Below, in pieces: positions 43,468 through 51,596 of a stretch of 64,000 nt of DNA. Position numbers and translations under genes: made by a program. This DNA is from Kiritimatiellia bacterium (GTDB taxonomy: Bacteria > Verrucomicrobiota > Kiritimatiellia > UBA8416 > JADHWI01). Location of the stretch: contig JASLPY010000003.1 of NCBI GenBank assembly GCA_030744755.1, forward strand, positions 116,980 through 180,979, given 5' to 3'. How positions within the stretch are numbered: position 1 is the first letter of the stretch; each line of letters starts with the position of its first letter. Below the pieces are notes generated by a model, which had not been told where the DNA came from, ran no database searches, and worked only from the letters and a program-made list of their open reading frames with translations.

Positions 43468-46400
43468 ATGTTTCAGGTAAAAGAGTTGATACGCTACGGA
43501 AGCAGTTGTTTCCTCATCGCCGCGGCAGCGGCGTGCCAAGCCGCAGAGGGCACGTGCGAACTTCTTACCGTTGGTCCGACCGCCGACAATCCAAAATATG
43601 CGGTCATCAAGCTTAGTCCGTGTGATGATAGCACAATTGCTTCTCTCAAGGCCCACCTCGTTGAATCCGGCGAGAAACCATCAGAAGAAAACAGGATCCC
43701 ATCGGTTTTCGGATGGTCATTTGACAACGTCGGCGTCGTGCATCTGCGTGGCTGGCCCCGGGCCGAGCGGGGGACTGTGGATATCGTCTTGCGGCACGGA
43801 AAAGAAGGCCAACGAATAAGCCAGACCATATCCGACGCATTCAGCATCAGCGAAACCGGAATAGATGTGGTCCTGCTCGTCGATGATTCGCACAGCATGC
43901 GCAAGACGGACCCGCAGAAATTGAGAATCACGGCGGCGAAACTCTTTGCCGAGATCAGCGCCGCGCGCGAAGACGTGGCAACGCTTTCAGCAATTGCGTT
44001 TTCGCACAATGCGAGGGTGCTTCTCACGCCCACGCCTCCGGGGGAGAAGAATCGCCTTTCGGAAGGCCTCGACGGACTGGTTGCCCGCGGAAGTACTGAC
44101 ATGGACAAGGCATTTGTCCTGGCCGTGAGAGTGCTGTCGGACATCGGATCCCGGCGCAAGATAGGGTTGGTTCTGTCTGACGGGCGTGATGCTCCCGGTC
44201 ACTACAGCAACGCTCACCGGCTGTTTGCGGCAAGGGGCTGGCCGGTCTATGCGGTTGGTCTTTCGGAAGAATGTGATTCAGAAACGCTCAAGAAGATTGC
44301 CGATGAGACGGGAGGAAAGAGTTTCTTTGCCCCGACGGCCGCGGAACTGTCTGAAACATTCAGGGAAATCGCGCTGTCTCTCCATCACAGCGAAACAGTT
44401 GCCGAATGGCCGTTTACGCCCGGGGACAAGGCAAAAGTTCCCGTTGATGATACCATTCGCCTCCTGTCGTTAACCTTGAACCAGGGCCCGAAGAATGCGC
44501 GTACGGATATCCGAACACCAACGGGGACCGAGTTTCTGCTGGGAAAGCAACCGGGCGAGACATTTGTAGAAATCGATAGTCCGCCGGCGGGAGAATGGTC
44601 GGCAAAGGGTCTTGGTAAAGGGTCCGGGCGACTGATCGTCAGGGCTGCAAGCAGCCTGGAACTGATGCCGTTTCCGATCTCGGAAAAGGTCTATGGACGA
44701 AAGCCGGTTCCGATAACATGCCTGCTGTCGGAATCAGACAAGGCAGTGACCGGGGCACAGGTAAAAGCCGTGTTCTCGGGACAGCAGGCATATTCAAGCC
44801 TGGAGTTGTTCGACGATGGTAAACACACCGATGGCATGGCAGGCGACGGGATCTATGGCGGAATGCTCTTGCCGGGTCAAGGCCCGGATCAGTATCGGTG
44901 TCGCATACTGGCAAAAGGAACAACGGCCAAAGGGATGCCTTTCCAGCGGGTGTCTGGCTTCGATTTCAAGGTGCATGTGCCGGAAACCGCGGGGTTGTGG
45001 GTAAGGCCTAGAAACGTGCGCCTGTCCGCATTCCCGGGGGAGAAGAAAAACGTCGCAATATGGGCGGCGGGCAGGGGCGCTCTTTCCACCGTTGTTAAAG
45101 AAGGCGGAAAAGTTTCCGGGATTAACGTTGTCCCAAGCCCGGCAGGGAAAAAGTTTCCGGAAGAAGGAGCCCTCGACCTCCCCGTGATGATTGACGTCCC
45201 GGCAGAAACGCGTCCGGGCAGTTATTCAATCACGATGACAGTCAGTACGCGCTCTGCGATAAGTGCCGTTTCTTTCGGCGTGGACGTGAAAGAGCCCTCG
45301 GTCACTGTGAAACCGCCAAAGCTGGAATTTGGCGACATACTGGCCGGGACGGGGAAAGAAAAGAGCATAACGGTAGGTGTGTCTCCGCGCGGAAGCCTGG
45401 TCTACAGGCTTTCAGGTGAAGGAACGCTCGTTGAGTTCCCCGAGCAGGCCGGGCGAACCATCGAAGCAGGAACCGAGCACGTTATACCGGTTAGGCTTGA
45501 TATTCCTGAAAACACGGAGATATCAGCCGTAGAAGGTACAATAACGGTCGACTGGGAGTGGGGGGAACAGGAAGTAGAAATCACATGCCGGGTGCTGAAG
45601 CCCGAACCGCCCCCGGAAGAAATAGCGGTGGCCGAAGTGCCGGAACCGGAACCGGAACCAGAGCCGGAGCCGGAACCAGAGCCGGAAGACCGCCCGGACA
45701 CAAACATTATAGCAGAAGCCGAGCAGGTCGTTCCTGCCGAAACCGTACCTACCGGGAAGACTGAAACCGCCCAGGAACCAGAACCAGAACCGGAAATACT
45801 GACAGGCGGAGCGTCAGAAGAGAGTGACAGATCGCGATTAAGGGATATTGATCCGGCATGGGCGCGTCTTCTTGCTATTCTGGCATTGCTTCTGTTGATC
45901 CTTCTTTTCTTCCTCTACTGGCTGCTCAGGAGGTCGGAAGGAGAACGAACAATTCTCCAGTACGTCCTCGTGAGTACAGCGGTACATGTACTGCTATTCA
46001 TGCTCACAATGGACATGTTGATAGAGACGGGGGTCGTAGATCTGGAGGAAGTTTCGCCAACTCTTGCCGTGAAGGTTCAGACACTCCGAGAGAAGTACAC
46101 CCTCGCAACCACGCCACGCGGAAGGGAAATCCAGGTAGAAGATAGTGAGCGCACGGCAAGCGTGGAAAAAGTCAAGACACCGGGAGAAGAAGAAAGCAGG
46201 GAACCATCCAACAGCCAGCCGGCGGAAGACGCAAGAGAGCAGAACGAATTACTGGCCGCAGTTGTCGAGACTCCGTCAGAGATGTCCGAACTGACCCGGG
46301 AGGAAATGAAAAAAGACAGCGAGAAACCAACTCCCGTGGAGGATGAAGAATCCGTCGAAACAAAGAAGGAGGAGACGCTTCCGACCAAGGACCAAGAAGC

Positions 46401-49400
46401 GCTCGCCGCCGTAGAAAAGGCTGATCAAGTTCCCGATCAAGTTCCGGACGCTGAAAGCGATAGCCGACCCGAAGAGAACAGGCCAGACAGCAAGGAGCTG
46501 GCGGCACTTCCACAGGAAGAGACCTCGGCGGATCAGATCCGGCCAAAGGAAGATCTGGATAAGAACACCCCCGAGAATCGCGAATCAATCAATGACGGGG
46601 ATTCGGTTCCTCAACACCTTTCAGAACGTGCCGACATTGATCAGGCGAACGAAGCTGCCACAAGTACTAAAAAAGCGGAATCGCAGGCGAGCGAACCGAT
46701 CGAGAGTACAACCGCTGAACTCACGGCCGACGCCCGTGACACGGTCCCGGACAGTCCCACGATCGAACATACCGGCGAGCTGGCACAGGCGCCAAGCGCC
46801 TTGGAAAAAGAACAGCTGGCCAAAACCGAAGTTCTACAGGACAAGCCAACGGTGGAAACGAAAACCGCGAAGCAAAAAGAAAGTTCCGCACAGGCCTCAG
46901 ATATTGGTTCGGTGACGAAGCAGGCTTCAGCGGCTGAGGCTGGTGTAAAGCAGAAGGCTGACAGCCAGGTGCCGGCCTCCGAAATTAAATCTGACACGAA
47001 TTTGCCCGTTCAGCAGCACGAAGACGCAGCGGCCGAGGTGCGCAGCATAGAAATGGACAGTGCCGTCACCGCAAGCAGTGCGCCAGATGTGGAAATGGCG
47101 TCTTCGCCCATGCCTCAAGCTAAAATGAACCAGGAATCCAAGACGGCCGAGACCCATTCGACGGTGAAATTGGCGAACGCACCGACGGCGGAGTCCCAGG
47201 GGGACGCCGCCCGCGAGAATACAACACCTTTGGCCGAGGCACCGGAACAGGCGCGTACACCCAGCCACGCAAACGCGGAAGTTCTCATGTCGAAATCCGA
47301 GGCAGTGGCGATAAGGGAAAACGCAAGCACTCCGTCCGTAGTTCGTAAGGCTGCAGAAACAACAGAAGAGCAGTCAGAGCAAACTGAGGCTGTCCCCGTC
47401 AAGCACGTGCAACGCGGCGAGAGCACAAGCGGTCCGCTTGCGGTAGCCGTAGCGGCGCCCAAGAGTGCCGAATCAAGCGGTGCAGAGGCGCGCGCGGCGG
47501 CATCGCCTGCCGGAGAACAAAGCTCGGTGGCCGGAGTATCTATGCCGATGGTGATCGAGCGTGAAACACCAGCAATGATAGAGAAGGCGAGCGCCTCGTC
47601 AGTGGTACGTAAATCAGCAGAAAAGCCGGAAGAGCGGTCGGAGCAGACGGCATCCGTACCTGTGAAGAATGTCCAACGTGGGGAGAGCGAGAGTGCGGGA
47701 GTTCCATTGGCAGTAGCGGTTGCGGCGCCGAAAAGTGCCGAATCAACGGCGTCGAAATCGCAACCCACGGCATCGCCGGACACGGCGCAAAGCGCAACAT
47801 CGGGAGCGTCTATGCCGATGGTAATCGACCGCGAGACACCTGTAATGAAAAAGCAGGAAGGCACCTCGTCGGTAGTTCGAAAATCTGCGGAAGTGCCGGA
47901 AGAGCGTACCGGCGAGGCTGAATCTGTACCGGTTAAGCAAGTGGAGCGTGGAGGGGGCGCAGCCGGTCCGCTCGCGGTAGCGGTAGCGGCACAAAAAGGC
48001 ACGGAACCGGCCGGATCAAAAGCACGGACGGCAGCCTCTCCTGTTGGGGAACAAAGCGTCATATCGGGAGCTTCGATGCCGGTAGTGAGTGGGTCCCAGT
48101 CGTCTGCCGATGTTCGGACCATGGCGTCAGATCATGTCCGGAAGAGCAGCGGAAAGTTGGAAAAGTCCAGTGATGATGAACCCGGAGAACAGATCTCCAC
48201 GGTGGTCAAGAACGTTCGCAGAAGAGAGACGGATTCCGGGCCGGGCAGAATCCGGGAAGCCGCCCGCTCAACCACGGGATCCGCCGTCACCGAGAAGAAA
48301 GATGGACCAACAGGCATGAGCCTGGGGAAAGGAACGGAAGCCAGGGAGTCCACGGTTGCTTTTAAGAGCAAGAAGCAAGAAGCCGCTGCAACTAGGAGCG
48401 GAATGAATTCCGCGGATGAAAGGAAGAAGGCTGCAACAGGAAGCGACAACGCGCCGTTGCTGGCAGAGGTAGAGACAATTGCCGGCAGAAAAAGCAGTGG
48501 CAATACTCGTCAAGAAGCGGATGCCACGGTTCACCGTGTGGGAAAAGCGAAAGAAGCGACACCGGGGGGCAACAGTGATAAGACAGGCTCGGGGGCCACT
48601 AAAGCGTGGCAGGCCTCCGCCTCCGCCGAAATAGCGAGTACCGCAGTCGCGATGACGGGATCGGGGGTGAACCCGATTGGAGAGGCCCGGGAAATTGTCC
48701 GGGACCGGGATAAAGGTGAGGCGGCAACGGCGGGGATGGAAGACGAGGATTCGTTACTGGGCGCCGATGACATCGGGACAAAGAAACGTGCAAGCATTGG
48801 CCGGCCGGCCGAGAGGGCCGCGACAGTGTCTGTCGCAGGGGCGATAGGAGAGAGCCCAGAGAAAGTGGAGCGAATGACATCCGAACTGCCTGAACAACGG
48901 GCACTGAGGTCCGAATTCGCAGGTAGCGTTCCTGAGCTGATGAGACCGGCAAAAAGCGATCTGGCCGCGGGCGGACTGTCCTTTTCTATTGGAAAAAGCA
49001 GCGTGAGACGCCGTGGCTCGGTACCCGTCTGCCTGGTCCGTTACAGCGGCGGGGATTGGGATTGCAGTCCAACGGCAATGATGTACCTGTCTCACCAGAT
49101 CAACGAGAGAACGGGAACCGCGCTTGAAGCTTCGGACCGCGTGATTGACCTATCTGATCCGGAACTCCGGAACGCCCCGTTTATCTATATGACCGGCCAT
49201 AAAGACTTTGTCCTGACGGACGAGGAAGTGGCGAACTTGAGGAAATACCTCCAGAAAGGAGGACGACTGTGGGCGGATGATTCCACCCATTTCCGTGATG
49301 AACATTTCGACAGGGCTTTTCGGAGGGAGATTGCACGTGTCCTTCCCGATCTCGACCTGCAGCGGATTCCGAAGACCGCGGAGCTGTTCAAAACGGGCTA

Positions 49401-50220
49401 CGATCTAACGAAGGGGTTCAAGGGCTATGCCGTACCGCCCGGTGACAAGTACAGGTTGGACTACTTGGAAGGCATCGACATGAATGGTTCAACAGCGGTA
49501 ATTTACACGAGAAATGATTATGGGGACGGACTGGATATTGATCCAAACACGCATCCTCTTATGCCTTCTCTAACGGATCTGTCTCCTGCCGATATGCAGG
49601 AAGGGTCTGTTAGAATGGGAATCAACATAGTCTTGTACTTCCTCTCCGCAGCGTCAAAAGAGGCTGGGGAGTTCATAGACAACACGAGCGCTACACTACG
49701 GGAGGCAAAAATTGCCGTTAAAGGCCCGGACATGTCCAAAATGCCGGCAGACATTATTGACGACTTTGAGACCGTGGAAACATGGGGGGTCGAGGAATGG
49801 TCTGACGCTGGAGCGATTCGTGAACTCAATGGTGGCATGGGCCTGAATTTTGCAGTGGGTGTAGAGAAGAAATTCGCGGTGACCAAAGAATTCGATGACA
49901 TCGAGTTAGAGCTGGAACGCGAGGACACACTGGTCGTTGATGTCAACAATCGGTTGACCTGTGGCGCCAGGATTGCGGTAGCCGTTTTCTGCGGAGAAGA
50001 CTACACGTACTACGAAACCAAACCGGTTTTCGTAAAGCCGGGAGAGAATTCAGCAGTATTCTTGCTGTCTGACAGGCATTTCAAGAGTGAGTCTACCAAC
50101 TGGGAGTATTCGGCGAGACTCAGTGACGAAACAATCGCCGACAAGGTCACCGTTCTTCTGTACTCTCCTCTTCCAGGAAAGGTCGAGATCAGGAACCTGC
50201 GGGTTGTTCGAGGTCGCTAG
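43468..50220 (+). CDS. Giant VWA / TonB-like transducer / DUF4159 fusion protein
   Basis: The 2250-residue protein starts at the ATG at 43468 with a signal peptide (YGSSCFLIAAAAACQAAEG). In order: a VWA domain (about 131-310) with the MIDAS DDSHS near 139; beta-rich segments with GMAGDGIYGG (about 455); a Pro-Glu repeat (about 723-745); TM1 (about 799-820); a short basic loop; and TM2 (about 829-852) containing Ser836-x-x-x-His840, the spacing used by TonB and TolA. After TM2 comes about 990 residues of low-complexity linker with four roughly 90-residue repeats. A DUF4159 domain (about 1845-2065; CLVRYSGGDWDC, GGRLWADDSTHF) and a C-terminal jelly-roll-like domain follow. Predicted topology puts VWA and DUF4159 both in the periplasm. 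ExbB and ExbD precede it. Confidence 0.85.
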   Translation: MFQVKELIRYGSSCFLIAAAAACQAAEGTCELLTVGPTADNPKYAVIKLSPCDDSTIASLKAHLVESGEKPSEENRIPSVFGWSFDNVGVVHLRGWPRAERGTVDIVLRHGKEGQRISQTISDAFSISETGIDVVLLVDDSHSMRKTDPQKLRITAAKLFAEISAAREDVATLSAIAFSHNARVLLTPTPPGEKNRLSEGLDGLVARGSTDMDKAFVLAVRVLSDIGSRRKIGLVLSDGRDAPGHYSNAHRLFAARGWPVYAVGLSEECDSETLKKIADETGGKSFFAPTAAELSETFREIALSLHHSETVAEWPFTPGDKAKVPVDDTIRLLSLTLNQGPKNARTDIRTPTGTEFLLGKQPGETFVEIDSPPAGEWSAKGLGKGSGRLIVRAASSLELMPFPISEKVYGRKPVPITCLLSESDKAVTGAQVKAVFSGQQAYSSLELFDDGKHTDGMAGDGIYGGMLLPGQGPDQYRCRILAKGTTAKGMPFQRVSGFDFKVHVPETAGLWVRPRNVRLSAFPGEKKNVAIWAAGRGALSTVVKEGGKVSGINVVPSPAGKKFPEEGALDLPVMIDVPAETRPGSYSITMTVSTRSAISAVSFGVDVKEPSVTVKPPKLEFGDILAGTGKEKSITVGVSPRGSLVYRLSGEGTLVEFPEQAGRTIEAGTEHVIPVRLDIPENTEISAVEGTITVDWEWGEQEVEITCRVLKPEPPPEEIAVAEVPEPEPEPEPEPEPEPEDRPDTNIIAEAEQVVPAETVPTGKTETAQEPEPEPEILTGGASEESDRSRLRDIDPAWARLLAILALLLLILLFFLYWLLRRSEGERTILQYVLVSTAVHVLLFMLTMDMLIETGVVDLEEVSPTLAVKVQTLREKYTLATTPRGREIQVEDSERTASVEKVKTPGEEESREPSNSQPAEDAREQNELLAAVVETPSEMSELTREEMKKDSEKPTPVEDEESVETKKEETLPTKDQEALAAVEKADQVPDQVPDAESDSRPEENRPDSKELAALPQEETSADQIRPKEDLDKNTPENRESINDGDSVPQHLSERADIDQANEAATSTKKAESQASEPIESTTAELTADARDTVPDSPTIEHTGELAQAPSALEKEQLAKTEVLQDKPTVETKTAKQKESSAQASDIGSVTKQASAAEAGVKQKADSQVPASEIKSDTNLPVQQHEDAAAEVRSIEMDSAVTASSAPDVEMASSPMPQAKMNQESKTAETHSTVKLANAPTAESQGDAARENTTPLAEAPEQARTPSHANAEVLMSKSEAVAIRENASTPSVVRKAAETTEEQSEQTEAVPVKHVQRGESTSGPLAVAVAAPKSAESSGAEARAAASPAGEQSSVAGVSMPMVIERETPAMIEKASASSVVRKSAEKPEERSEQTASVPVKNVQRGESESAGVPLAVAVAAPKSAESTASKSQPTASPDTAQSATSGASMPMVIDRETPVMKKQEGTSSVVRKSAEVPEERTGEAESVPVKQVERGGGAAGPLAVAVAAQKGTEPAGSKARTAASPVGEQSVISGASMPVVSGSQSSADVRTMASDHVRKSSGKLEKSSDDEPGEQISTVVKNVRRRETDSGPGRIREAARSTTGSAVTEKKDGPTGMSLGKGTEARESTVAFKSKKQEAAATRSGMNSADERKKAATGSDNAPLLAEVETIAGRKSSGNTRQEADATVHRVGKAKEATPGGNSDKTGSGATKAWQASASAEIASTAVAMTGSGVNPIGEAREIVRDRDKGEAATAGMEDEDSLLGADDIGTKKRASIGRPAERAATVSVAGAIGESPEKVERMTSELPEQRALRSEFAGSVPELMRPAKSDLAAGGLSFSIGKSSVRRRGSVPVCLVRYSGGDWDCSPTAMMYLSHQINERTGTALEASDRVIDLSDPELRNAPFIYMTGHKDFVLTDEEVANLRKYLQKGGRLWADDSTHFRDEHFDRAFRREIARVLPDLDLQRIPKTAELFKTGYDLTKGFKGYAVPPGDKYRLDYLEGIDMNGSTAVIYTRNDYGDGLDIDPNTHPLMPSLTDLSPADMQEGSVRMGINIVLYFLSAASKEAGEFIDNTSATLREAKIAVKGPDMSKMPADIIDDFETVETWGVEEWSDAGAIRELNGGMGLNFAVGVEKKFAVTKEFDDIELELEREDTLVVDVNNRLTCGARIAVAVFCGEDYTYYETKPVFVKPGENSAVFLLSDRHFKSESTNWEYSARLSDETIADKVTVLLYSPLPGKVEIRNLRVVRGR
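47326..48190 (+). repeat. Four imperfect ~90-codon tandem repeats inside the giant gene
   Basis: Successive units begin near 47332, 47599, 47869 and 48131 (spacing about 262-270 bases). Each contains SVVRKSAE, VPVK-V-RGE, PLAVAVAAPKSAES and SMPMVIDRETP-like stretches; the fourth is degenerate. They encode part of the disordered linker between the membrane helix and DUF4159, and suggest that linker length evolves by duplication. Confidence 0.85.
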
Positions 50221-50299
50221 ACCGGGTTTTCGTAAATGTAGGAAATCCCGGGATCCGGGAGCGGCAGGTTCAAAAGGGCTTTTCCCCCTGAAAAAGGGT

Positions 50300-50356
50300 G
50301 GCCAGGTCTGAAGCCATAAGGTAAGGAGTGAACCTTTCTAACTAGCAGACCTGGCC
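50300..50356 (+). ncRNA. Candidate structured RNA: nested stem-loops
   Basis: GGCCAGGTCTG (50300-50310) is exactly complementary to CAGACCTGGCC (50346-50356), and within it AAGGT (50318-50322) pairs with ACCTT (50332-50336), leaving an internal loop of purine-rich sequence. There is no following T-run, so it is not a standard terminator. I cannot match it to a known RNA family. The strand is arbitrary. Confidence 0.35.
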
Positions 50357-50501
50357 TGGGTGCGTCATGCTTCTGTGTCTATCTCATGTGCCGTCTGTGC
50401 GTTATACATGTCCTTTCGTCTGTAACGTCAGGTTTATATATCACTGATAGCACCTCTTACCATAAGCACAGCCTGTGCCAGACTGGTGCCGGAGAACTCA
50501 A

Positions 50502-50591
50502 TTGGCTGAAGAACGTCGAAAACAGGCCGAAAAACGGGGAGTCACGGCTAAGCAAAAAGGCAGAAAAAAGGAGCCTGTTTCACGCCCGTAG
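50502..50591 (+). CDS. Possible small basic protein (29 residues)
   Basis: A TTG at 50502 with GGAG seven bases upstream opens a short frame encoding MAEERRKQAEKRG and a Lys/Arg/Gln-rich remainder ending VSRP before TAG. The composition is strongly basic and helical. It lies alone between the giant gene and cyclophilin. A spacing-correct ribosome-binding site is the main support; it could easily be chance in an A/G-rich stretch. Confidence 0.25.
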   Translation: MAEERRKQAEKRGVTAKQKGRKKEPVSRP

Positions 50592-50650
50592 TGATACATT
50601 CGCAAAACTAATGAGACACAGGAGCGGAAAAGGGCCCCGGCAATGATTGC

Positions 50651-50683
50651 GCCGCGGAACGCGGCCCGCCCGCCTGAGGCGGG
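50651..50683. repeat. Two tandem GC-rich hairpins downstream of the cyclophilin gene
   Basis: GCCGCG-GAA-CGCGGC (50651-50665) and CCCGCC-TGA-GGCGGG (50669-50683) lie about 30 bases past the cyclophilin stop. They could act as transcription-terminating or mRNA-stabilising hairpins, or be a REP-type pair. Confidence 0.5.
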
Positions 50684-50714
50684 TGAGCCTTCGAAGGAAA
50701 GTCAAACAGGGCTG

Positions 50715-51350
50715 CTACTGACGGACCAACTTCTTCTTATAGGTGTCGAAAGCCGCCTGATCGCTCTTGAATGCACATGCGGTGGTGCCCTGACGAATGA
50801 TCTGAACCTTCTTCATTACGTCGCCCTTGGCGATGCTATTGACAACGTCCATTCCCGTCACGACACTGCCGAAAACAGCATGTTTTCCGTCGAGCCAGGG
50901 AGTGGCCTTGTGGGTGATGAAGAACTGGCTGCCGTTTGTGCCCCGCCCCGCATTAGCCATGGAGAGGACTCCGGGTCCGGTGTGTCGCAAGCTTCTATCG
51001 ATTTCATCGGGGAACTTGTATCCCGGCCCACCGATGCCCTTGCCGAGCGGACAACCGCCCTGGATCATGAAATTCGCGATGACGCGATGGAAAATGAGGC
51101 CGTCATAGAACGGTTTTCCCTTACGCGTATCGGTGCTCAAGGTTCCCTCGGCAAGACCGACGAAGTTGCACACGGTCAGTGGCACCTTTTCGAATTCCAA
51201 CTTGATAAGAATGTCGCCCTTGTTGGTAATAATCTTGGCGTAAAGACCGTCGGCCAAGGCCTTTTCAGTCGCAGGGGCAGGGTTTTCTGCAAGCACGACA
51301 CAAGTTGAGAATATCGCGGCCGTCAATATAGCTGAGAGTGACTTCAACAT
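50715..51350 (-). CDS. Exported cyclophilin-type peptidyl-prolyl isomerase
   Basis: The 211-residue protein begins with a signal peptide ([19 protein letters not shown]), so it should act in the periplasm. The cyclophilin core is clear: [10 protein letters not shown], the catalytic [36 protein letters not shown] and [19 protein letters not shown]. It speeds cis-trans isomerisation of proline bonds in exported proteins. An A/G-rich tail ([17 protein letters not shown]) ends it. It is divergent from the BNR-protein gene, with an operator-like palindrome between them. Confidence 0.94.
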   Translation of the reverse strand: MLKSLSAILTAAIFSTCVVLAENPAPATEKALADGLYAKIITNKGDILIKLEFEKVPLTVCNFVGLAEGTLSTDTRKGKPFYDGLIFHRVIANFMIQGGCPLGKGIGGPGYKFPDEIDRSLRHTGPGVLSMANAGRGTNGSQFFITHKATPWLDGKHAVFGSVVTGMDVVNSIAKGDVMKKVQIIRQGTTACAFKSDQAAFDTYKKKLVRQ

Positions 51351-51490
51351 ATGGGGTCTCCTTTCTTCATTACCGTATCGGCAACAGTTTACTGGTTCAG
51401 AACATCAAGAGGCAGGTATATACACAATTCACCACGGTTTATCCACCAATAAATGGGCCCACGGGAAGTACATCGGCCCCGGCGATCAAA

Positions 51491-51506
51491 GTTCACCAGG
51501 GTGAAC
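51491..51506. promoter_or_regulatory. Operator-like palindrome between cyclophilin and BNR genes
   Basis: GTTCACC-AG-GGTGAAC consists of two seven-base arms around a two-base centre, the shape of a site for a dimeric repressor. It sits in the 246-base divergent gap between the two genes. No regulator gene is adjacent; binding is an inference from symmetry and position only. Confidence 0.4.
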
Positions 51507-51596
51507 GAATCCATTTAGCACGGGGCAGGATTGATAACGGCGTGAAAACGCGGTACAGTGAGCGAGGTCAAGAGTCCAGAAGAGGAGATGTTCACG

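Larger units (their letters stand above)
50221..50714. other. 495-base intergenic region with structured elements, no firm gene
   Basis: The gap between the giant gene and convergent cyclophilin holds an imperfect TCCCGG/CCGGGA palindrome near 50248, a C/A-rich hairpin near 50281, a nested stem-loop at 50300-50356, a possible 29-residue ORF at 50502-50591, and two GC-rich hairpins at 50651-50683. A longer frame at 50386-50646 lacks a ribosome-binding site and a protein-like composition. Confidence 0.55.

Noticed and set aside
47115..48122. 335-residue frame antisense to the repeat region of the giant gene
   Set aside because: Repeats mirror the coding repeats on the other strand and it has no start signal.
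47326..48190. Regular repeats considered as a CRISPR array
   Set aside because: Units are about 265 bases, imperfect and in frame in a protein; there are no short direct repeats with unique spacers.
50386..50646. 86-residue frame in the intergenic gap
   Set aside because: No ribosome-binding site, mixed unlikely composition, and it overlaps structured DNA.
51438..51447. TTTATCCACC as a DnaA box
   Set aside because: Single imperfect match in a gap 22 kb from dnaA; not a cluster.
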